63,614 nt of DNA from the NCBI GenBank assembly GCA_016195825.1, contig JACPYV010000043.1, positions 1-63,614 on the forward strand, in the 5' to 3' direction. Source of the stretch: Burkholderiales bacterium (GTDB taxonomy: Bacteria > Pseudomonadota > Gammaproteobacteria > Burkholderiales > Burkholderiaceae_C). Shown here one piece after another: positions 25,770 through 35,331 of the stretch (position 1 is the stretch's first letter; the number at the start of each line of letters is the position of its first letter). Under the pieces are notes generated by a model, which saw only the letters and a program-made list of their open reading frames with translations, did not search any database and had not been told where the DNA came from. Position numbers and translations under genes: made by a program.

Positions 25770-27503
25770 ATGCCGTTCACCGTTCGCCGCGTTGCCCTCG
25801 CCGCCGCCCTGCTGCTGGGTCTGCACGCCGCCCATGCCCAGGAGGCGACGCCCACGCCGGCCCTGCCCAACTCTGCGATGGACGCGCCGCTGTTCTATCA
25901 ACTGCTGATCGGCGAGCTGGAGCTGAGCAACGGTCAGGCCGGCGTCGCCTTCCAGGTGCTGCTGGACGCTGCGCGCCGCACCGGCGACGAGGAGCTGTTC
26001 AAGCGCGTCGTCAACATCGCGCTGCAGGCCCGCGCCGGCGACCAGGCGCTGCTGGCCGCACGCGCCTGGGGCGAGACCGTGCCAACGTCCGTCGAAGCAC
26101 CGCAAATGGTCGTGCAGCTGCTGGCGCTGATGAACAAGCCCGCCGAGGTTCCGCAGCCCCTGGCGACGCTGCTGAGCATCGCGCCCGCCGAGCAGCGCCC
26201 CGGCTTCATCGCGGCGCTGCCGCGGCTGTTCCAGCGCTCACCCGACCCCAAGGCCGTGCTCGCAGCGCTGGGCCCAGTGCTGCAGGCCCAGACGGGAGCA
26301 CTCAAACCGGCTGCTCTCTACACGGAAGCACGCCTGTCGCTGAATGCTGGCGAGAACGGCCGCGCACTGACCCTGACCCGCGAGCTGCAGGCCGCTATGC
26401 CCGACGGCGACGACGCGATGCAGCTCGCCGTCGACCTGCTGCCGGCCGAGCCGCAGGCCGAAGCGCTGATCACCGCTCGCCTGCAGCAAAAGCCCGAGCA
26501 GCATGCGCTGCGCCAGGCCTATGCCCGGGCCCTCGTCCAGGCCCAGCGCCCGGCAGAGGCCGCGCGCGAATTCCGCCTGCTGACGACGGCCACGCCCGAC
26601 AACCCGGCGCCGTGGCTGGCCCTGGGTGCGATCGAGCTGGAGCTCAAGCACGCCGCCGCCGCCGAGGCTGCGCTGCGCGAAGGCCTGAAGCGCCTGGACA
26701 CGCCGGCCGCCGGCACCGATGCAGAGATCCGCGCACGCGCTGAGGGCCGCCAACAGGCCTGGCTGATGCTGTCGCAGGCGGCCGAGCAGCGCGGTGACCT
26801 GAAGGCCGCCGACGCCGCGCTGCAGAAAGTCGACGGCGCCGGCATCGACGTGCAGTTCCGCCGCGCCAGCCTGCTGGCTCGCCAGGGCAAGCTGGCTGAT
26901 GCCCGCAAGCTGCTGCAGCCCGCTGCCGACGCCAGCGACGCCGATGTGCGCGCCCGCCTGCTGGCCGAAGCCCAATTGCTGCGCGAACAGCGCGACTACG
27001 GCGCGTCCCTGAGCGTGCTGAAGACAGCGACCGAACGGTTCAAGGACGACACTGACCTGATCTACGAGCAGGCCATGATGAGCGAGAAGCTGGGCCATTT
27101 CGACGAGATGGAAGGGCTGCTGCGCAAGGTCATCGAACTCAAGCCTTACTACCACCACGCCTACAACGCGCTGGGCTACTCGCTGGCCGAGCGCAACCAG
27201 CGCCTGCCCGAGGCCAAGCAGCTCATCGAGCGGGCGCTGAAGCTCGCCCCCGGCGAGCCCTTCATCGTCGACAGCCTGGGCTGGGTGGAATTCCGCCTGG
27301 GCAACCTGCCCGAGGCCGCCAAGCTGCTGCGCCAGGCCCACACCGGCCGTCCCGACGCCGAGATCGCCGCCCACCTGGGCGAAGTGCTGTGGGCCAGCGG
27401 TGCGCAGGACGAGGCCCGCAGCATCCTGCAGGACGCCGCCCAACGCGACCCGCGCAACGAAGCGCTGCGCGAGACGCTGGACCGGCTGAAGGTCAGGCCT
27501 TGA
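25770..27503 (+). CDS. secreted tetratricopeptide-repeat protein
   Basis: A 577-residue protein with a signal peptide (about 1–23, ending HAAHAQ). The mature protein is nearly all helical, with TPR-like repeats throughout; the clearest are in the C-terminal third ([52 protein letters not shown]). Homologues commonly precede lolB in betaproteobacteria. It is probably periplasmic or outer-membrane associated and acts as an assembly or scaffold factor. The exact role is unknown. It overlaps lolB (TTGA). Confidence 0.88.
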   Translation: MPFTVRRVALAAALLLGLHAAHAQEATPTPALPNSAMDAPLFYQLLIGELELSNGQAGVAFQVLLDAARRTGDEELFKRVVNIALQARAGDQALLAARAWGETVPTSVEAPQMVVQLLALMNKPAEVPQPLATLLSIAPAEQRPGFIAALPRLFQRSPDPKAVLAALGPVLQAQTGALKPAALYTEARLSLNAGENGRALTLTRELQAAMPDGDDAMQLAVDLLPAEPQAEALITARLQQKPEQHALRQAYARALVQAQRPAEAAREFRLLTTATPDNPAPWLALGAIELELKHAAAAEAALREGLKRLDTPAAGTDAEIRARAEGRQQAWLMLSQAAEQRGDLKAADAALQKVDGAGIDVQFRRASLLARQGKLADARKLLQPAADASDADVRARLLAEAQLLREQRDYGASLSVLKTATERFKDDTDLIYEQAMMSEKLGHFDEMEGLLRKVIELKPYYHHAYNALGYSLAERNQRLPEAKQLIERALKLAPGEPFIVDSLGWVEFRLGNLPEAAKLLRQAHTGRPDAEIAAHLGEVLWASGAQDEARSILQDAAQRDPRNEALRETLDRLKVRP

Positions 27504-28024
27504 GGCTCGCCGCACTTTTCCTGGCGCTGGCGCTCGCGGGCTGCGCCCAATTGCCAAAGGCGCCAACGAGCGAGTCCGAGACGCGCTTGAGCGGCCGCAT
27601 CAGCGTCACCGTAGCCGGCAACGTGCACCAGCGCGGCACCGGCGGCGCGGCGAGCTTCGAGCTGTTCGGTGGCCCGTCGGCCGGCCGGCTGGAGCTGACC
27701 TCACCGCTGGGCGCCCTCGTCGCCCGCGCGCAATGGGCTCCCGGTCTCGTCACGCTGCAGACTCCGAACGACGAGCGCCGCTACGACGACCTCGATGCAC
27801 TGACCCGCGAGCTGCTGGGCGAGGCCGTGCCCGTGGCCGCGCTGTTCGATTGGCTGCAGGCCCGCCCCTGGCCTGCAGCGCCGCACCAGAAGACGGCCAG
27901 TGGCTTCGAGCAGCTGGGATGGCGCATCGAGCCCCGGCTGCCGGCGCTCGTCGCGACACGGCTGGCCGAACCCGTTGTCACGCTGCGCGCCAAGCTGGAG
28001 GTAGGCGATGAAGGCACTCCATGA
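27500..28024 (+). CDS. lolB: outer membrane lipoprotein insertase LolB
   Basis: A 174-residue lipoprotein starting at TTG 27500, which overlaps the TGA of the TPR gene. It begins [17 protein letters not shown] with lipobox LAGC (Cys15). The mature part has the LolB beta-sandwich features RLSGRISV, ASFELFGGPSAGRLELTSPLG and ELLGEAVPVAALFDWLQARPWP. LolB receives lipoproteins from LolA and inserts them into the outer membrane. The order TPR–lolB–ispE agrees with the family context. A longer in-frame start exists inside the TPR gene but would destroy the lipobox position. Confidence 0.9.
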   Translation: MRLAALFLALALAGCAQLPKAPTSESETRLSGRISVTVAGNVHQRGTGGAASFELFGGPSAGRLELTSPLGALVARAQWAPGLVTLQTPNDERRYDDLDALTRELLGEAVPVAALFDWLQARPWPAAPHQKTASGFEQLGWRIEPRLPALVATRLAEPVVTLRAKLEVGDEGTP

Positions 28025-28913
28025 CCTGGCCGCGCCGGCCAAGCTGAATCTCTTCCTGCACGTCGTCGGCAAGCGCCCGGACGGCTATCACCTGCTGCAG
28101 TCCGTCTTCGTACTCATCGACTGGGCGGACACGCTGCATGTCGAGGTGCGCGGCGACGGCCAACTGGCCCGCCACGATGTGCTGGGGGGCGACCTTCCCG
28201 CCGACGACCTGTGCCTGCGCGCTGCGCGCCTTCTGCAGGCCGAGACCGGCTGCGCGCTGGGCGCCGACATCCACCTGGAAAAGCGCCTGCCCGCCGGCGC
28301 CGGCATGGGCGGGGGCTCGTCCGACGCGGCGACCACACTGCTGGCACTGAACCGCCTGTGGGGCCTGCGACTGCCTGCCGACAGGCTGCTGGCCCTTGGC
28401 CTGAAGCTGGGCGCGGACGTGCCCTTCTTCCTGGGCGGGGGACCGGCCTTCGTCGAGGGCATCGGTGAGGTCCTGCACCCGCTGACGTTGCCCGAGCAGC
28501 GTTTCGCGGTGCTCAAAGGACCGGCGGGCCTGGCGACCAAAGACATCTTTTCGAGCAACCTCTTGGCAAGGAGCGAAAACCTGGCTATAGTCGCGGGCTT
28601 TCCCGCCTCAGCTGGAACTGCAGAAAACTTAGTGGATGGCTTTGGTCGCAACGACCTCCAGCCCGCCGCCGAAGGAATCAGCAGTGACGTGCGAGAAGCG
28701 CTGGCCCAGTTGTCCGAAGTTTTCGGCAACGCCCGGATGACGGGCTCTGGTGCCGCAGTCTTCGCCCGGCTTGCAGGGGATGGAAAAGATGGCAAGGACG
28801 ACCAGTCCCTGGTGACATTGCTGCAGGAGCTTCCAAGTGAAGGGCCTGTAGGGTGGACCGGTCGAATCTGCCGCAGCTTGGCCCAACACCCGCTCACGGG
28901 TTGGGCTGACTGA
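28008..28913 (+). CDS. ispE: 4-diphosphocytidyl-2-C-methyl-D-erythritol kinase IspE
   Basis: A 301-residue GHMP kinase starting MKALHDLAAPAKLNLFLHV, with 17 bp overlap with lolB. The ATP loop is PAGAGMGGGSSDAA, and GADVPFFLGGGPAF and MTGSGAAVFARL are the other GHMP motifs. IspE phosphorylates CDP-methylerythritol in the MEP isoprenoid pathway. From about 28540 on, codon use becomes less GC-biased and a Lys/Asp-rich insertion (GDGKDGKDD) appears near the C-terminus, making the protein slightly longer than the usual 280–290 residues. Confidence 0.94.
   Translation: MKALHDLAAPAKLNLFLHVVGKRPDGYHLLQSVFVLIDWADTLHVEVRGDGQLARHDVLGGDLPADDLCLRAARLLQAETGCALGADIHLEKRLPAGAGMGGGSSDAATTLLALNRLWGLRLPADRLLALGLKLGADVPFFLGGGPAFVEGIGEVLHPLTLPEQRFAVLKGPAGLATKDIFSSNLLARSENLAIVAGFPASAGTAENLVDGFGRNDLQPAAEGISSDVREALAQLSEVFGNARMTGSGAAVFARLAGDGKDGKDDQSLVTLLQELPSEGPVGWTGRICRSLAQHPLTGWAD
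28881..28906 (+). other. hairpin overlapping the ispE 3' end
   Basis: The inverted repeat GCCCA-(AC)-ACCCG, loop CTCA, CGGGT-TGGGC gives a 10-bp stem with a two-base bulge. It lies within the last ispE codons, about 45 bp before tRNA-Gln. No T-run follows, so it is unlikely to be an intrinsic terminator. It might stabilise or help process the ispE/tRNA transcript. Confidence 0.4.
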
Positions 28914-28951
28914 AAGGTTATAGGGTGCAGCAGCTCTGCTGTGTCCTGTGT

Positions 28952-29028
28952 AGGGGAGTCGCCAAGTTGGTCAAGGCATCGGATTTTGATTCCGACATGC
29001 GAGGGTTCGAGTCCTTCCTCCCCTGCCA
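28952..29028 (+). tRNA. tRNA-Gln (TTG anticodon)
   Basis: A 77-nt cloverleaf with encoded CCA. The acceptor AGGGGAG pairs fully with CTCCCCT, the D-arm is TCGCCAAGTTGGTCAAGGC, the anticodon stem TCGGA/TCCGA encloses loop TTTTGAT, and the T-arm contains GGTTCGAGTCC. The anticodon TTG is at 28986–28988. It lies between ispE and prs, the conserved betaproteobacterial position. Confidence 0.95.
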
Positions 29029-29093
29029 GATTTCTGTTTTTCGCTGAACCGGCTCGGCGCTCAGCGAGCCACTGACTTCCCCAGAGGCTCCCA

Positions 29094-30056
29094 GTGCTGC
29101 TCAATACGGTTCTCTTCACCGGCAACGCGAATCCGGTTCTCTCCCAGGAAATCGCCACCCATCTCGGTCTCGAGCTGGGCAAGGCCGTGGTCGGCCGTTT
29201 CTCCGACGGCGAGGTGACCGTCGAGATCCAGCAGAACGTGCGTGCCCGCGACGTCTTCGTCGTCCAGCCCACCTGCGCGCCGACGAACGAGAACCTGATG
29301 GAACTGCTCATCATGGTGGACGCGCTCAAGCGCGCCAGCGCCCGCCGCATCACCGCCGTGATCCCCTACTACGGCTACGCCCGGCAGGACCGCCGCCCGC
29401 GCTCTACCCGCGTGCCGATCTCGGCCAAGGTGGTCGCCAACTTGCTGGAAACCGTCGGTGTCGAGCGCGTGCTGACGATGGACCTGCACGCTGACCAGAT
29501 CCAGGGCTTCTTCGACATTCCGGTCGACAACATCTACGCTTCGCCCGTGCTGCTGTCCGACCTGAAGAGCCGCAACTACGCGGACCTGGTGGTCGTCAGC
29601 CCCGACGTCGGCGGCGTGGTGCGCGCACGGGCCTTGGCCAAGCAGTTGGGCTGCGACCTGGCCATCATCGACAAGCGCCGCCCGGCGGCCAACGTGTCCG
29701 AGGTGATGCACGTCATCGGCGAGATCGACGGCCGCAACTGCGTGATCATGGATGACATGATCGACACCGCCGGCACGCTGGTGAAGGCGGCCGAGGTGCT
29801 GAAGGCACGTGGCGCCAAGAGCGTGTTTGCCTACTGCACCCACCCCATCCTGTCGGGCCCGGCCATCGAGCGCATCGCCGGCTCGCAGCTGGACGAGGTC
29901 GTCATCACCAACACCATTCCGCTGACCGATGCGGCCAAGGCCTGCAAGAAGATCCGCCAGCTGTCGGTGGCCTTCCTGTTCGCCGAGACCATCCGCCGCA
30001 TCTCGGACGGTGAGTCGGTCACCTCCCTCTTTTCGGACCAGAACAACAACTTCTGA
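29094..30056 (+). CDS. prs: ribose-phosphate pyrophosphokinase
   Basis: A 320-residue PRPP synthetase. GTG 29094 follows an AGAGG sequence and gives [17 protein letters not shown]. The protein has [45 protein letters not shown] (ATP/ribose-5-phosphate site), [13 protein letters not shown] and the PRPP loop [13 protein letters not shown]. It makes PRPP from ribose-5-phosphate and ATP for nucleotide, His, Trp and NAD synthesis. The length and motifs are normal for class I. Confidence 0.96.
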   Translation: MLLNTVLFTGNANPVLSQEIATHLGLELGKAVVGRFSDGEVTVEIQQNVRARDVFVVQPTCAPTNENLMELLIMVDALKRASARRITAVIPYYGYARQDRRPRSTRVPISAKVVANLLETVGVERVLTMDLHADQIQGFFDIPVDNIYASPVLLSDLKSRNYADLVVVSPDVGGVVRARALAKQLGCDLAIIDKRRPAANVSEVMHVIGEIDGRNCVIMDDMIDTAGTLVKAAEVLKARGAKSVFAYCTHPILSGPAIERIAGSQLDEVVITNTIPLTDAAKACKKIRQLSVAFLFAETIRRISDGESVTSLFSDQNNNF

Positions 30057-30069
30057 TCCGGATTTCGTC

Positions 30070-30126
30070 ACGGTCGCAAGACCGTATTCCCAACGGCGCC
30101 TGGTCGCGGGTGCCGTTTCTCTTTTT
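30070..30126 (+). promoter_or_regulatory. prs–rplY leader with two hairpins, the second terminator-like
   Basis: Hairpin 1 is ACGGTC–GCAA–GACCGT (30070–30085), a perfect 6-bp stem closed by a GNRA tetraloop. Hairpin 2 pairs AACGGC(GCC) with (GGGT)GCCGTT (30092–30117) and is followed directly by TCTCTTTTT, the form of an intrinsic terminator. It ends 10 bases before the rplY start, and the SD (GGAG) lies just after the T-run. This could separate prs from rplY or act as a regulated attenuator for L25. Confidence 0.55.
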
Positions 30127-30136
30127 GGAGAAAACC

Positions 30137-30757
30137 ATGAAGTTTGTCGCCTTTGAGCGCAAGTTGCAGGGGACCGGAGCGAGCCGCCGCCTGCGTGTGG
30201 CCGGCAAGGTGCCGGGTATTGTTTTTGGCGCCGGTGAGCCCGCGATGATCGAGATCGATCACAACGCACTCTTCCACGCCCTGAAGAAGGAAGCCTTCCA
30301 CAGCTCGCTGCTGGACATGGAGCTGAACGGCGCCACGACCCAGGTGCTGCTGCGCGACTTCCAGATGCACCCGTACAAGCCGCAAGTGCTGCACTGCGAC
30401 TTCCAACGCGTGGATGCCACGACCAAGATCACCAAGAAGGTGCCGCTGCACTTCATCGGTGAAGACACGTCGCCGGCCGTCAAGACCGATCACTGCACGG
30501 TCAACCACGTCGTGACCGAGCTGCTGATCACCTGCCTGGCCCAGCAACTGCCCGAGTTCATCGAGGTGGATCTGTCCGGCATGACCCAGGGTCACTCGCT
30601 GCACGTCAACGACATCAAGCTGCCGGAAGGCATCAAGGTCGTCACGCACGGCAAGCCGAACCCGGTCATCGCGACGCCGATCGCACCGGCCGCTGAAGAA
30701 GTCATCGTCGTCGCTGCCGCTCCGGTGGACGACGGCAAGAAGAAGAAGAAGAAGTAA
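30137..30757 (+). CDS. rplY: 50S ribosomal protein L25/general stress protein Ctc
   Basis: A 206-residue protein from ATG 30137 ([18 protein letters not shown]), with GGAG 6 bp upstream. It is the long two-domain Ctc form: an N-terminal 5S-rRNA-binding L25 domain (about 1–90) and a C-terminal beta domain (about 95–185) with [15 protein letters not shown]. The tail ends in six lysines. The protein sits at the central protuberance of the 50S subunit. It is downstream of prs, as in most betaproteobacteria, but is not followed by pth here. Confidence 0.96.
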   Translation: MKFVAFERKLQGTGASRRLRVAGKVPGIVFGAGEPAMIEIDHNALFHALKKEAFHSSLLDMELNGATTQVLLRDFQMHPYKPQVLHCDFQRVDATTKITKKVPLHFIGEDTSPAVKTDHCTVNHVVTELLITCLAQQLPEFIEVDLSGMTQGHSLHVNDIKLPEGIKVVTHGKPNPVIATPIAPAAEEVIVVAAAPVDDGKKKKKK

Positions 30758-30786
30758 CTTCTTCCTGGCTTCAAGCCGAAGTCAAA

Positions 30787-30816
30787 GGGCTCCAGAGTCA
30801 ATCTGGAGCCCTTTTT
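30787..30816 (+). terminator. intrinsic terminator after rplY
   Basis: A perfect 10-bp stem GGGCTCCAGA/TCTGGAGCCC with loop GTCAA, followed by TTTTTC. It lies 30 bp after the rplY stop and ends where the convergent outer-membrane channel gene's stop begins. Confidence 0.92.
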
Positions 30817-32213
30817 CATTGGGGCGGCATCGACAGGGAGAGCCGCCCGCCCAGGTTCTTCAGCAGCAGATTCGCTGCCGCGAGCTGGCGGTTGCGTGAA
30901 GACAGCAGGCTGCCCTCAGATGACAGCGCCGCTGTCTGCGCCGCGCTAACGTTCAGGAAGCTGACCGTGCCGGCGCGGTACTGGGCCAGCACGATGTCGC
31001 GGTTGCGCTCGGCGGCTTCGAAGGCGTCGCGCTGCAGCGCCAGCGCCGCCCCGGATTCGGCGAACTCGACGAGGTTGTCCTCCACCTCTTGGAAGGCGGT
31101 CAGCACGACCTGGCGGTAGTTGGCCGTCGCGGCGTCAGCAGAAGCGCGCGCCTGGTCGCTCGCCAGCCGGCGCTGTCCGCCGTCGAAGAGGGGCGCGGCG
31201 ACCGCGGCACCCAGCGACCAGACCAGGTTGGGCGCCGAGATCAGCCTGGACCAGGACGAGCCCCGGTAGCCCGCACTGGCCGACAGGTCGACGGCTGGGA
31301 AGAAGGCCGCATCAGCAATGCCGATCTGCGCGTAGGCCGCCGTCTGGCGGGCGCGCGCGGCGGCGATGTCCGGGCGCTGGGCCATCAGCGTGGACGGCAC
31401 CAGCTCCGGCACCGGCGGCAGTTCGGGCAGGCGGGCGTTGGCCGGCAGCTGGAACTGGCCCGGCAGCTTGCCGAGCTGGGCCGCCATGGCGTGCTCCAGC
31501 TGCGCGCGCTGCGTGCGCACATCGCTCAGCTGCGACTGCACGCTGCGCAGCTGCGTGCGTGCCTGCAGCACGTCGGTCTGCGCGACGACACCGCTGGCGT
31601 AGCGCACCTGGGTCAGGTCCAGCGCACGCTGGTTGGCTGCAGCCGTGCGTTCCAGCAGCGCCTGCTGGGCCTCGGCGGTGCGCAGCGAGAAGTAGCTCTG
31701 CGTCATCGTCGCCTGCGCCGACAGACGCAGCGCGGCGAGGTCAGCCTGGCTGGCCTGGTAACTGGCGCCTGCCGCCTTGACGCCTTCGGCCAGCCGCCCC
31801 CACAGGTCGATCTCCCAGGCCGCATTGGCCGTCAGCGAGTTGTTGGTGGACGTCGTCCGATTGCCATTGCTCTCGCTGGCCGAGCGTGTCGTGCCGGCAC
31901 CCAGGGACAGCGTCGGGAAGATAGCCGAGCCGCTGGCTTTCAGCACGGCGCGTGCGGAGGTGACCTGGGCCAACGCGGCGGCCAGGTTCTGGTTGCCGAC
32001 GACCAGCTCGGCCTGCAGCCCGTCCAGCACCGGGTCCCTGAACAGAGTCCACCAGGCCTCGGGCACAGCGACGTCGGGCGTGACGCGCCGCCATTCGGCC
32101 GAGCCCTTAAAGCTGGCCGGCGCCGGGCCTTCGGCGGGCGGGTGCTGCGAGGTCACGGCACAGCCCGCCAGCAGCAGGGCCAGGGTCGGGGGAAAGAGTG
32201 CGGGCTTGAACAT
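30816..32213 (-). CDS. RND efflux outer-membrane channel lipoprotein (NodT/OprM type)
   Basis: A 465-residue protein with a signal peptide and lipobox LAGC (Cys18). It has the duplicated outer membrane efflux protein domain, with long helices rich in Ala/Gln and characteristic segments LLERTAAANQRALDLTQVRY and RPDIAAARARQTAAYAQIG. It would form the trimeric TolC-like channel for the adjacent MdtABC pump. The start is 4 bp downstream of the mdtC stop, so it is the last gene of the four-gene operon. Confidence 0.92.
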   Translation of the reverse strand: MFKPALFPPTLALLLAGCAVTSQHPPAEGPAPASFKGSAEWRRVTPDVAVPEAWWTLFRDPVLDGLQAELVVGNQNLAAALAQVTSARAVLKASGSAIFPTLSLGAGTTRSASESNGNRTTSTNNSLTANAAWEIDLWGRLAEGVKAAGASYQASQADLAALRLSAQATMTQSYFSLRTAEAQQALLERTAAANQRALDLTQVRYASGVVAQTDVLQARTQLRSVQSQLSDVRTQRAQLEHAMAAQLGKLPGQFQLPANARLPELPPVPELVPSTLMAQRPDIAAARARQTAAYAQIGIADAAFFPAVDLSASAGYRGSSWSRLISAPNLVWSLGAAVAAPLFDGGQRRLASDQARASADAATANYRQVVLTAFQEVEDNLVEFAESGAALALQRDAFEAAERNRDIVLAQYRAGTVSFLNVSAAQTAALSSEGSLLSSRNRQLAAANLLLKNLGGRLSLSMPPQ

Positions 32214-32217
32214 GGCT

Positions 32218-35200
32218 TCAGGTCGTGGCTTGCGGAACGGGCATGACAGCGGGCGCAGTCGGGCGCTTCTTGCGGCTCAGCCTGTCCATGCAACAGAACA
32301 CGACGGGTGTGGTGTAGAGGGTCAGCAGCTGGCTCAGAAGCAGGCCGCCAACGATGGAGATGCCCAGCGGCACGCGCAGTTCGGCGCCCTCGCCATGCCC
32401 AAGCGCCAGCGGCACGGCGCCGAAGACGGCCGCCACCGTCGTCATCAGGATGGGCCGCAGCCGAAGCAGGGCCGCGCGGTAGATGGCCGCGCCGGGCGAC
32501 AGCCGGGAGCCGCGCTCCTGGGCCGCGCGCTGGGCCGAGATGGCAAAGTCCAGCATCATGATGGCGTTCTTCTTGACGATGCCGATCAGCAGGATCACGC
32601 CGATCAGCGCAATGATGGTGAAGTCGGTCTTGAAGGCCATCAGCGCCAGCAGTGCGCCGACGCCGGCCGAGGGCAGCGTCGACAGGATGGTGATGGGATG
32701 GATGAGACTCTCGTACAGCATGCCCAGCACCAGGTAGATGGTGACGATGGCCGCGAGGATGAGCAGCGGCTGCGACTTCAGCGACGCTTGGAAGGCCTGG
32801 GCAGTGCCCTGGAAGCTACCGCGCACGGACACCGGCGCACCGCTGCCGGCGACGGCGTCGTTGACCGCCGTGACCGCATCCGACAGCGACACGCCAGGCG
32901 CGAGGTTGAAGCTGATAGTGCTGGCCGGCGTGCCGCTCTGGTGGCTGACGGCCAGCGGCGTCGCCGTCGTTTCCACGCGCGCGACGGCCGACAGCGGCAC
33001 CTGTTGTCCACCGCTGCTGGTCAGCAGCAAGCGGTCCAGCGTCTGCGGGCTCTGCAGCCAGACGGGCGCCAGCTCCATGACGACGCGGTACTGGTTTAGC
33101 GGGTTGTAGATGACGCCCACCTGGCGCTGGCCGAAGGCGTCGTTGAGCACGCTGTCAAAGCCACTCATCGTCAGGCCGAGGCGCGCCAGCGCGTCGCGGT
33201 CGACGACCAGCGAGGTCTGCACGCCCTTGTCCTGCTGGTCGGTGTTGACATCGGTGACCTCGGGGACCTCGGTCAGCGCGCGGCGAATGCGCGGCTCCCA
33301 GGTGCGCAGGTCGGCCAGGTCGTCGGCCTGCAGCGTGTACTGCCAGGACGCGTTGGACTGCCGCCCCCCGATGCGGATGTCCTGCACCGGCGCCAGGAAC
33401 ATGTTGGCGCCCGGCACCTTGGCCAGCTTGCCGCGCAGCCGGTTGATGACGTCATCGACGCTCTCCTGCCGCTCGCTGCGAGGCTTGAGACTGATGAACA
33501 TGTTGGCGCTGTTGCGCTGGCCGCCCCCGGTGAAACCGGTCACGTTGGCCACGGCCGGGTCAGCGCGCACGATGTCGTGGAAGGTGCGTAGCTTGCCCTG
33601 CATGGACTGAAAGGAGCTGGCCTGGTCGGCCTGCACGCCGCCCACCATCAGACCGGTGTCCTGTTGCGGGAAGAAGCCTTTGGGAATGGTCATGTACAGC
33701 GACACGTTCAGCGCGATCACACCGGCCAGCGCCAGCAGCGCGAGCGGCTGGTGGCGCAGCGTCCAGCGCAGCGAACGGCGGTAGCCGCGCAGCAGCGCCC
33801 TCTGCAGGTTGGCCAACTTCTGGCCGAAGCGCCCGGGCTTACGCGCAGCCGTGTGGGGCTTGAGCAGCGTGGCGGCCATCATGGGCGTGGTGGTCAGCGA
33901 CACGACCATGGACACCAGGATGGCCACCGACAGCACGACGGCGAACTCGCGGAACAGGCGGCCCACGATACCGCCCATCGCCAGAATGGGGATGAAGACG
34001 GCGATCAGGCTCAGCGAGATAGAAACGACGGTGAAGCCAATCTCGCGCGCCCCCTTCAGCGCCGCCTCGCGCGGCGGCACGCCGCGTTCGATGTGGCGCG
34101 AGATGTTCTCCAGCACCACGATGGCGTCGTCGACGACGAAGCCGGTGGCGACGGTCATCGCCATCAGCGACAGGTTGTCGATGCTGTAGCCCAGCAGATA
34201 CATGACGCCGAAGGTGCCGGCCAGTGACACCGGCACGGCCACCGCCGGCAGCAGCGCCGCGCGGAAGCGCCGCAGGAAGATGAACACCACCACGATGACC
34301 AGGCCGAAGGCGATGACCAGCGTGCGCTGCACCTCGACGATGCTGCCGCGTATGGTGGCCGTGCGGTCCATGACCACGTCCACGTTGATGGCCGGCGAGA
34401 TGGACGCACGCAGCTGCGGCAGCAGCGCGCGCACGGTGTCGACGGTCTGGATGATGTTGGCCGACGGCGCCTTGTTCAGGATCAGCAGCACGGCCGACCG
34501 ACCGTTGGCGAGGCCGTCGTTGCGCAGGTCCTGCACACTGTCCTGGATGTCGGCCACGTCGCCAAGGCGCACAGCGGCACCGTTGCGGTAGCTCAGCACC
34601 AGCGGTGCGTAATCGCTGGCCAGGCGGGCCTGGTCATTGGCGGCGATCTGCCAGTAGCGGTCGCCGGACTCCAACTGGCCCTTGGGCCGGTTGGCATTGG
34701 TCGCGACCACGGCCGCCCGGACCTGCTCCAGGCCTATGCCCTGCGCGGACAGTTTGTTCGGGTCCAGCTCGATGCGCACGGCCGGCAGCGCGCCGCCGCC
34801 CACCGTCACCTGGCCCACGCCATCCACCTGCGACAGGCGCTGCGCCAGTACGGTCGAGGCCGCGTCGTACATCTGGCCGCGCGTCAGCGTGTCCGACGTC
34901 AGCGAAACGATCATGATGGGCGCGTCCGCCGGGTTGACCTTGCGGTAGGTCGGGTTGCTGGGCATGCCACTGGGCAGCAGCGCGCGCGACGCGTTGATCC
35001 CGGCCTGCACGTCGCGTGCGGCGGCGTCGATGCTGCGGCTCATGTCGAACTGCAGCGTGACGCGCGCGCTGCCCAGCGACGAGGACGACGTGATCTCCGT
35101 GACGCCGGCGATGCTGCCCAGCGTTCGCTCCAGCGGCGTGGCCACCGTCGCGGCCATGGTGTCAGGGCTGGCGCCAGGCAGGGAGGCGCTGACCGAGATC

Positions 35201-35331
35201 GTCGGGAACTCCACCTGCGGCAACGGCGCGATGGGCAGGAGCAGGTAGGCCAGTGAGCCCGCCAGCGCGATGCCGCAGGTGATCAGCGCCGTGCCGATGG
35301 GGCGCTGGATGAAGACGCGCGACAGGTTCAC
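32218..35331 (-). CDS. mdtC: RND multidrug efflux permease, MdtC-like
   Basis: A 1037-residue HAE1-family RND transporter: 12 membrane helices, two large periplasmic loops, N-terminal [21 protein letters not shown]4 region [19 protein letters not shown] with the proton-relay Asp residues, and [16 protein letters not shown] in TM10. The start is GTG 35331, overlapping the TGA of the upstream permease gene. Two tandem RND permeases are the hallmark of MdtABC/MuxABC pumps, in which a 2:1 heterotrimer of MdtB and MdtC forms. Substrates of relatives include novobiocin, bile salts and flavonoids. Confidence 0.92.
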   Translation of the reverse strand: MNLSRVFIQRPIGTALITCGIALAGSLAYLLLPIAPLPQVEFPTISVSASLPGASPDTMAATVATPLERTLGSIAGVTEITSSSSLGSARVTLQFDMSRSIDAAARDVQAGINASRALLPSGMPSNPTYRKVNPADAPIMIVSLTSDTLTRGQMYDAASTVLAQRLSQVDGVGQVTVGGGALPAVRIELDPNKLSAQGIGLEQVRAAVVATNANRPKGQLESGDRYWQIAANDQARLASDYAPLVLSYRNGAAVRLGDVADIQDSVQDLRNDGLANGRSAVLLILNKAPSANIIQTVDTVRALLPQLRASISPAINVDVVMDRTATIRGSIVEVQRTLVIAFGLVIVVVFIFLRRFRAALLPAVAVPVSLAGTFGVMYLLGYSIDNLSLMAMTVATGFVVDDAIVVLENISRHIERGVPPREAALKGAREIGFTVVSISLSLIAVFIPILAMGGIVGRLFREFAVVLSVAILVSMVVSLTTTPMMAATLLKPHTAARKPGRFGQKLANLQRALLRGYRRSLRWTLRHQPLALLALAGVIALNVSLYMTIPKGFFPQQDTGLMVGGVQADQASSFQSMQGKLRTFHDIVRADPAVANVTGFTGGGQRNSANMFISLKPRSERQESVDDVINRLRGKLAKVPGANMFLAPVQDIRIGGRQSNASWQYTLQADDLADLRTWEPRIRRALTEVPEVTDVNTDQQDKGVQTSLVVDRDALARLGLTMSGFDSVLNDAFGQRQVGVIYNPLNQYRVVMELAPVWLQSPQTLDRLLLTSSGGQQVPLSAVARVETTATPLAVSHQSGTPASTISFNLAPGVSLSDAVTAVNDAVAGSGAPVSVRGSFQGTAQAFQASLKSQPLLILAAIVTIYLVLGMLYESLIHPITILSTLPSAGVGALLALMAFKTDFTIIALIGVILLIGIVKKNAIMMLDFAISAQRAAQERGSRLSPGAAIYRAALLRLRPILMTTVAAVFGAVPLALGHGEGAELRVPLGISIVGGLLLSQLLTLYTTPVVFCCMDRLSRKKRPTAPAVMPVPQATT

